The notes below the pieces were generated by a model, which was not told where the DNA came from, ran no database searches, and was given only the letters and a program-made list of their open reading frames with translations. A stretch of 64,000 bases of DNA from Rutidosis leptorrhynchoides (taxonomy: Eukaryota; Streptophyta; Magnoliopsida; Asterales; Asteraceae), in NCBI RefSeq assembly GCF_046630445.1, contig NC_092339.1, positions 52,723,001-52,787,000 on the forward strand. Reading direction: 5' to 3'. The translations under genes were made by a program, and so were the position numbers. Shown in pieces: positions 58,262-64,000 of the stretch. Within the stretch, counting starts at the first letter, position 1. The number at the start of each line of letters is the position of its first letter.

Positions 58262-58850
58262 AATTAGCGACGCGTGATTGATTCGAGAGAGAACCACCGA
58301 AAAATCAAATGAAGATTTTACCTGGATAAAGAAGCCAAATGATTTTACCTGGTAATAAATTTATCTGGCATTTTTACCCTTATAAAGATTCAAGATCATG
58401 AATTTTACACTACCTAAAAGTCCATGGCTATTAACTTTATTATCAAGGTCACATTTCTATGCAAGGTAGGAGATAATATACACACTCAAGTATCCGAGAC
58501 AAGTTGAAGTTGAACCTAACAACAACAATGACCTAAAATTATACCACCAATAATAGCCTCCATGTTATCTCAATTATGGTACATCTATGATATTTAGATA
58601 GTGATTATGGTACACAGTAGACATATTGTAGCATATTATTGATATCATGATTTATGAAATTTGTATTAAAATAACTTCAAAATCAGTAAAATAAGTTACA
58701 TCAGTAGATCACCATCATTAATAAAATTTGTCCTAATCAAATACATACAACTAAATAAACTGGATAGAGGTTGTATACGTCACCTGATAAAGTCACTTTC
58801 GTAATCGTAATCGTTGGAATCACCTAGATAAACATCACAATTGTAATCGT
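58262..58850. other. Upstream sequence of the hydrolase relic
   Basis: It may hold the old 5' UTR and promoter (minus strand), with a CTCTCTCG pyrimidine-rich stretch near 58280-58295. No other gene is seen. Confidence 0.35.
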
Positions 58851-59098
58851 CTACTGATGAATGATAAAAATAAGCGATGAATGATAAAAATAAGGCAATG
58901 AATGAGAAAAACTAGGTGATGAATGATTAAAAAAATTTATCATTCATCACCTCATTTTTTATCATTCATCACCTCATTTTTTATCATTCATAAGAAAGCA
59001 GTTATCATTCATCAAGCATTTATCATGTAAAATAAAACAATAATCTTTCATAAGAAAATATTTATCATCAATCAGAAAATATTTATCATTCAGAAAAC
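58851..59098. repeat. Second TTTATCATTCATC minisatellite block with hairpin
   Basis: Starts as GATGAATGATAAAAATAAGC repeats and turns at about 58932 into ATTTATCATTCATCACC repeats. The turn is a hairpin with 13-bp arms (GGTGATGAATGAT and ATCATTCATCACC). Confidence 0.85.
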
Positions 59099-59148
59099 AT
59101 GTTATAACAAAGTCACAGAATAGACTATGCAACTTTCAAACTACATAC

Positions 59149-59247
59149 CATATCACGAAACTCAAGTCGAATATGTGGCACATTAGTCTTTTTAATATCA
59201 TTTCCTTCTGGTCCTTTCTTATAGTACTCCTGCCCAATCCAGTGAGA
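59149..59247 (-). CDS. Candidate host exon, unknown protein
   Basis: On the minus strand a pyrimidine-rich stretch and AAGCAG acceptor precede a 33-codon open exon that ends GATATG|GTATGT, an excellent plant donor. It reads [18 protein letters not shown] and ends HIRLEFRDM, which looks like real protein, but I cannot name the family. The acceptor could also be three bases upstream. It lies between two minisatellite blocks and may belong to a larger minus-strand gene or relic. Confidence 0.5.
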
Positions 59248-59357
59248 CTGCTTGGATAAAACAAAGAAAAATGAGTTACTGAAGATCATCTCCGGAGACA
59301 GTTAGCATGCAGACCATAAAAAATATGAATCAATTCTTTATTTTAGTCGACCAAAAC

Positions 59358-59880
59358 TTAAAGGATAAAAAGTATCCGATGAATGATAAATATATCCGAT
59401 GAATGATAAAAATACCCAGTGAATGATAAAGATAGTTGATGAATGATAAGCGAAGAGTGAGAAAATAACGTGATGAATGATAAAAAAGAAGATGAATGAT
59501 AAAAAAGATGAATAATAAAAATGAGGTGATGAATGATAAAAATGAGGTAATGAATAATAAAAAAGAAGGTGATGAATGATAAAAAGGAAGTCAATGATAA
59601 AAAAAAAAGTTTTAATGAATGATAAAAGATTTCTAAAAAAATGAGGTGAAGAATGATAAAAACAAGATAAATGACAAAAAAGAGGTGATGAATGATAAAA
59701 ATAAGGTGTGTCGGGTTAAGTAATTAAGGTGGCAATTACTTCACCTCCTTTTTTAATGAATGATAAAAAATGATATAATGAATGATAAAAGATTTCTAAA
59801 AAAATGAGGTGAAGAATGATAAAAAAATAAGATGAATGACAAAAAAGGAGGTGATGAATGATAAAAATAAGGTCTGTCGG
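59358..59880 (-). repeat. Third minisatellite block with tandem duplication
   Basis: GATGAATGATAAAAA-type repeats. Inside, about 120 bp at 59618-59740 recur at 59776-59900 (shared GATTTCTAAAAAAATGAGG and GTCGGGTTAAGTAATT), a direct duplication with a period of about 158 bp. Confidence 0.8.
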
Positions 59881-60234
59881 GTTAAGTAATTGAGGTGGCA
59901 AAATGGTGGGTCGGGAGAGTTGGATAACATATAAAAAGGGTCTTTTGTTACTGGTTAAATAGGTGTCTCGGGTTGTGTTGATAATTAAACACGTTGTATC
60001 CATTTTATACATAGAAAAATAATTTTGACAATAATCTACCTCTTTAAATAATATACATTAGAAGGATTTATGCATTTAAAGTACACTTGAACAGACTTTT
60101 GATCTTTTTATTTAGTTTATTCAGATTTACCACCTCTTTAATTTTCCATTAGCGAGAAAAGAAACCACAATTTGACCCATTAATTACCCAATTGGCTAAA
60201 TTTTCCCACCTTTAATTTCTTCTAACATTATTCA
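59881..60234. other. Flank left of the solo LTR
   Basis: AT-rich sequence with no gene seen. It ends with ATTCA, the target site of the solo LTR. Confidence 0.5.
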
Positions 60235-60987
60235 TGTGACAACCCGGAAATTTCCAACCAAATTTAAACTTTAATCTTTATATGTTTCCGACACAATAAG
60301 CAATATTTGTTAAGTTAAATTTCAAGAATTTTAAACTATGTTCATACATTCATTCAACCTCGACAAAGTTCCAACGATTCACGAACCATTAAACGAATAT
60401 GATTATATATGTATATGTGTATATATATTATAACTTGAAACGTAAACAAAATATTAGATTAAATACTTTATATGATTGTATCTGTTTCAAAATGTTTATC
60501 AATGGAATTAGAAGATAAGATCAAATGATTGAATTATCAGATATATTAAATTATGATTACAAGTCTCTGTTGAAAGGCCCACGTTGATTTGAGAAATCTT
60601 TCCATTTTAACAATATTCGGAAAATGGTAAAGTAATTTATAAATAAGAACAAATTGTCAATCATTGAGAACTAGACAAAGGATAGTGGAAGATTGAATCT
60701 CATAAAGACTCGATTGATCTATTTAGTTTCAAACGTACAAAAACGTTTTCAGTTTAAAAAGAACTTTATTATTAAAACGTATATAACTTTTATAAATATC
60801 TAGAACCACTTTTGACAACTCATTACTTAACTAGTATGATAAAGATAACGATATTTATATTTTATTTTATTAAATATATATAACGATTTAAATTAATATT
60901 ATATATATTTATACGCGTATAATACATACATAGTTTTATACTTTTACTATACTTAAACTTTACCTTTACTTTATTTTTACTTTACTT

Positions 60988-61130
60988 TAACTTTAATAAT
61001 TCACTTTAATAATTCATACTTTAATAATTTATACTTTAATAATTCACTTTAATAATTCATACTTTAATAATTCACTTTAATAATTCATACTTTAATAATT
61101 CACTTTAATAATTCACTTTAATAATTCAAA
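60988..61130. repeat. Tandem repeat of ACTTTAATAATTC units
   Basis: Alternating copies of CACTTTAATAATTC and ATACTTTAATAATT, about 14 to 16 bp each, inside the solo LTR. Confidence 0.85.
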
Positions 61131-61739
61131 AATCTATTATAAATAGAATTCAATAGGTTTCATTATTTAATAGAAACTTGAAAATATTTTTCTCTAAACT
61201 CTCTCAATCGATTTACATATATATATTTACTCCGTATTATTTCAAGATATTATTAGTATACATAAAATATTACGACGGAGTGTTGTCCGAGTAATTTCGA
61301 AATTGTTTTTCGAGTAGGATAGGATTAAGGAAATTATGGGTTATAGCTATGGAGGTGATTGAGTATGGTTCATTGGTATGCTCGTGAGGTCAATATAGTG
61401 TTTATCATTTCCGTTGCGTCTACGTACCTTTCCTGCAATATTGAATCTCAATATTGATACGTGAGTACTCATAATTTAACTTTTACATACTAATAGTGTA
61501 TCCCTGATTAGTGCTCGAGTATTTAGGATTATGCATGCTTGTACTTTTGATATTGCCCTTAGACAGGTTAGGTTGAATCTTGAATTAGTTACACTTGCGG
61601 TTGAGATAAGGTATAAGATATGCATGTCCTTGGAAAGCTAGCGAAAAATTAAGAACTTTTCCTTTAGATATCGAATGGTTTCGATGAACGGATTAGAAGT
61701 TATAATCAATTGAATTTTAGATATTTTTATTAAAAATGA

Positions 61740-61877
61740 TTATTATTATCGTCGTTTTTATCGTCGTTCTAGTTTTATCTTATTATTATCATTATTATTA
61801 TCTTTATCAATAAAAGGGATTTATCATTAAAAATTGTTTTTTTTATTACTATCGTTATTATCGTTAAAGTTATAATT

Positions 61878-61933
<56 letters not shown>

Positions 61934-61960
61934 CATTATTAATATATATATATATCATTA
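61740..61960. repeat. (TTA)n-rich microsatellite
   Basis: Impure ATT/TTA trinucleotide run with its purest part at about 61876-61935, inside the solo LTR. Similar AT-rich trinucleotide DNA continues in lower purity to about 62460. Confidence 0.9.
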
Positions 61961-63503
61961 TTTAAAAATGGTTATTGTTATTGTTATTATTATTATTACT
62001 ATATTATCATTAAGATAATTATTAGTATTATCGTTAATAATATTATAGTAACTATCATTATTAATATTAGTGTAATTAAAACAAATAATTGTAACACCTA
62101 AATATTTTGATTACTATTATTATCATTATTATGAACACGATATAAAAGACGATTAAAAGCTATTAAACGAAATGATTAGGAAATAATGAGTAAGAGTATC
62201 ATGATGAAATTAAAATATTATAAGATATTAATTTAGATAAAATTATCGTTCTTATTATTTTTATCATTACTATTATTATTAAAAGTATCGTTAGTATTAA
62301 AACTATCATTTTAACAAAAATTATCATTTTAATAGAAATGTCATTGTTACTATAAAATATCATTATTATTATTATTTTAAATAGAATTATTATTTTAAAG
62401 ATAATATTAAAAATTATCGTAAATATTAAAGTTATCATAATTAGAATTATCGTTTTATCATAATGTCATCTTAGTAATTATAAATATTGATATTTTTATA
62501 ATAATAATTATTATTACAAAATAATACAACTTTTACTTACTATCATTATAGATATTATTTTATCAAATAAATATGTGATACAAACATATTTTACTACGTG
62601 TAATAACTTACTTTAATAATACCTATCATATTATCTTTATGATATTAAATGAACTCTATAAATTTTATTACTTAATATATATAAAAGTATATTTTATTAT
62701 ATAAATTTAATATAAAATTTTATTTATTAATAAATAAATTATATTATTTACTCTAATAAATCTTTTAAAAATATTTAAAAATATAAAATGACGATATTTA
62801 AACTATATATTAATCATGTATAGATTTTTGGAAATTATTTTGAGTCAAATTTACTTTTGTTGACTTTTGCATATTAGTCTCGAGCATTAGGATTGTGGTA
62901 CACTATGACTTGACCTAATTTGTTAGACAAATATTGACCAACATATAAATATATATAATTAATTTAGGTTCGTGAATCCGAGGCCAACCTTGCACTTGTT
63001 CAATGACGTTATATGTATTTTTACTACGAAATACAGTATGGTGAGTTTCATTTGCCTTTTTACCCTTTATATTTTTGGGCTGAGAATACATGCGCAACTT
63101 TTATAAATGTTTTACGAAATAGACACAAGTACGTGAAACTACATTCTATGGTTGAATTATCGAAATCGAATATGCCCCTTTTTATTAAGTCTGGTAATCT
63201 AAGAATTAGGGAACAGACACCCTAATTGACGCGAATCCTAAAGATAGATCTATTGGGCCTAACAAACCCCATCCAAAGTACCGGATGCTTTAGTACTTCG
63301 AAATTTATATCATGTCCGAAGGAGGATCTCGGAATGATAGGGGATATTCTTATATGTATCTAGTTAATGTCGGTTACCAGTTGTTCACCATATGAATGAT
63401 TATTTTTGTCTCTATGCATGGGACGTATATTTATGAGAACTGAAAATGAAATTCTTGTGGTCTATTAAAATGATGGAAATAAATGATTATGATAAACTAA
63501 TGA

Positions 63504-63572
63504 ACTCACCAACCTTTTGGTTGACACTTTAAAGCATGTTTATTCCCAGGTGTTAAAGAAATCTTCCGCTGT
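63504..63572 (+). promoter_or_regulatory. Conserved LTR block with stem-loop, solo LTR
   Basis: CTCACCAACCTTTTGGTTGAC then AAAGCATGTTTATTCCCAGGTG and TTCCGCTG. It is the third independent example of this block (see B and C). The stem CAACC-TTTT-GGTTG has its fifth pair changed from A-T (in B) to C-G on both sides. Confidence 0.5.
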
Positions 63573-63880
63573 GCATTTGCTCATTTTAAAGATATTACTT
63601 GGAGTCTTTCATAGCATATTTCAAAGAACGTTGCATTCGAGTCATTGAGTTCATTAAAGATTATTATTAAATCAATTTATAGTTGGATAGTGGATATTAT
63701 GAAATGGTATGCATGCCTGTCAATTTTTGATGTAAAGAAAGTTTGTCTTTTAAAAACGAATGCAATGTTTGTAAAATGTATCATATAGAGGTCAAATACC
63801 TCGCAATGTAATCAACTATTGTGAATCGTTTATAATGTATATGAACGGGTCCTTTTAATTCAAAGTGAACACACACATAC

Positions 63881-63999
63881 TCAGATTGATACATCTCGTG
63901 AAGAAGTCGGAGCCCTTCTATGCAGTCAGCAAGACTTGGTTTTATGGCAATTCTGTTTATTATTTGTTTCGCTGTGGCTTGAATAGAACCACCTTTCAC
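63881..63999 (-). CDS. Candidate host exon end, unknown protein
   Basis: On the minus strand the frame is open from the window edge through GGSIQATAKQIINRIAIKPS, LADCIEGLRLLHEMYQSE and meets a donor GA|GTATGT at 63881/63880. The residue pattern looks like an amphipathic helical protein. I do not recognise the family. The solo LTR lies 18 bp past the donor region, so it would be within the following intron. The exon start lies outside the window. Confidence 0.5.
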
Positions 64000-64000
64000 T

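Larger units (their letters stand above)
60235..63857 (+). mobile_element. Solo LTR of a Tekay-like element
   Basis: It begins TGTGACAACCC and ends GAACGGGTCCTTTTA. Both sides carry ATTCA (60230-60234 and 63858-63862). The last 11 bases align base for base with the end of the B LTR (GGGACATTTCA), with the final CA now TA. The 3' part (63200-63850) is clearly related to the reversed B LTR. At 3623 bp, with no primer site, polypurine tract or internal region, it is a solo LTR left by LTR-LTR recombination. Confidence 0.82.

Noticed and set aside
56688..59880. Possible CRISPR-like array
   Set aside because: The repeats are short, imperfect and without unique spacers of fixed length, and the sequence is from a plant nucleus.
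62199..62438. Minus-strand 79-codon Ile-rich ORF in the solo LTR
   Set aside because: AT-rich trinucleotide repeat translation, no protein features.
63863..63999. Reading the final ORF from its ATG to 63781 as one gene
   Set aside because: The last part crosses the ATTCA border into the solo LTR; the splice donor at 63880 gives a better exon end.

Overview
This window is gene-poor plant nuclear DNA, almost certainly from a eudicot. The evidence is plant-type LTR retrotransposons (chromodomain Ty3 elements of Tekay type, Athila/Tat-type elements, a Copia/Sirevirus-like element), primer binding sites matching plant initiator-Met and Asp-type tRNAs, a plant-like tRNA-Pro body, GT..AG exon fragments and a plant F-box protein. 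Several LTR sequences look like families I associate with Asteraceae, but that is an impression I could not test. All calls were made by reading the sequence; no search was run.

Layout. (1) 1-17463: three near-identical tandem units of about 5.9 kb. Each unit is a chimera: the 5' half of a small Copia-like element (A: 384-bp LTR, Met primer site, leader, coiled-coil ORF), then a roughly 2-kb LTR, primer site and truncated internal region of an Athila/Tat-type element (F), then about 270 bp of unique flank leading into the next A LTR. (2) 17464-53408: the fourth A copy, complete at both ends (target duplication CTTAC), split by a 32-kb nest. Element C (minus strand, Tekay-like, 19314-51768, duplication CAATT) sits in the A coiled-coil ORF. 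Element D (plus strand, Athila/Tat-like, gag-protease only, 22064-29704, duplication GTCGG) sits in the 3' LTR of C. Element B (minus strand, Tekay-like, 31838-44924, duplication CAAAG) sits in the pol of C. B carries two extra ORFs between its primer site and gag, one of them an F-box protein; C carries a different proline/serine-rich leader ORF. (3) 53414-60229: older flank with a CCA-rich satellite of about 1.56 kb, a minisatellite built on TTTATCATTCATC that changes orientation, a tRNA gene with a Pro-type body but a UCG anticodon, and fragments of minus-strand host exons, one like 3-hydroxyisobutyryl-CoA hydrolase. (4) 60235-63857: a plus-strand solo LTR distantly related to the LTRs of B and C, flanked by ATTCA. 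(5) 63863-63999: the end of a candidate host exon on the minus strand.

Order of events by nesting: A entered the flank; C entered A; then B and D entered C independently. The A/F chimera was multiplied beside A, most simply by unequal exchange between A copies. No element is an intact autonomous retrotransposon. B is closest: one pol frame with two stop codons. C has stops and a frameshift, D has no reverse transcriptase or integrase, and A has no pol. The points most worth follow-up are the F-box-bearing Tekay element with a second polypurine-tract-like site before gag, the conserved stem-loop block shared by the LTRs of B, C and the solo LTR, the anticodon-altered tRNA, and the chimeric tandem array.
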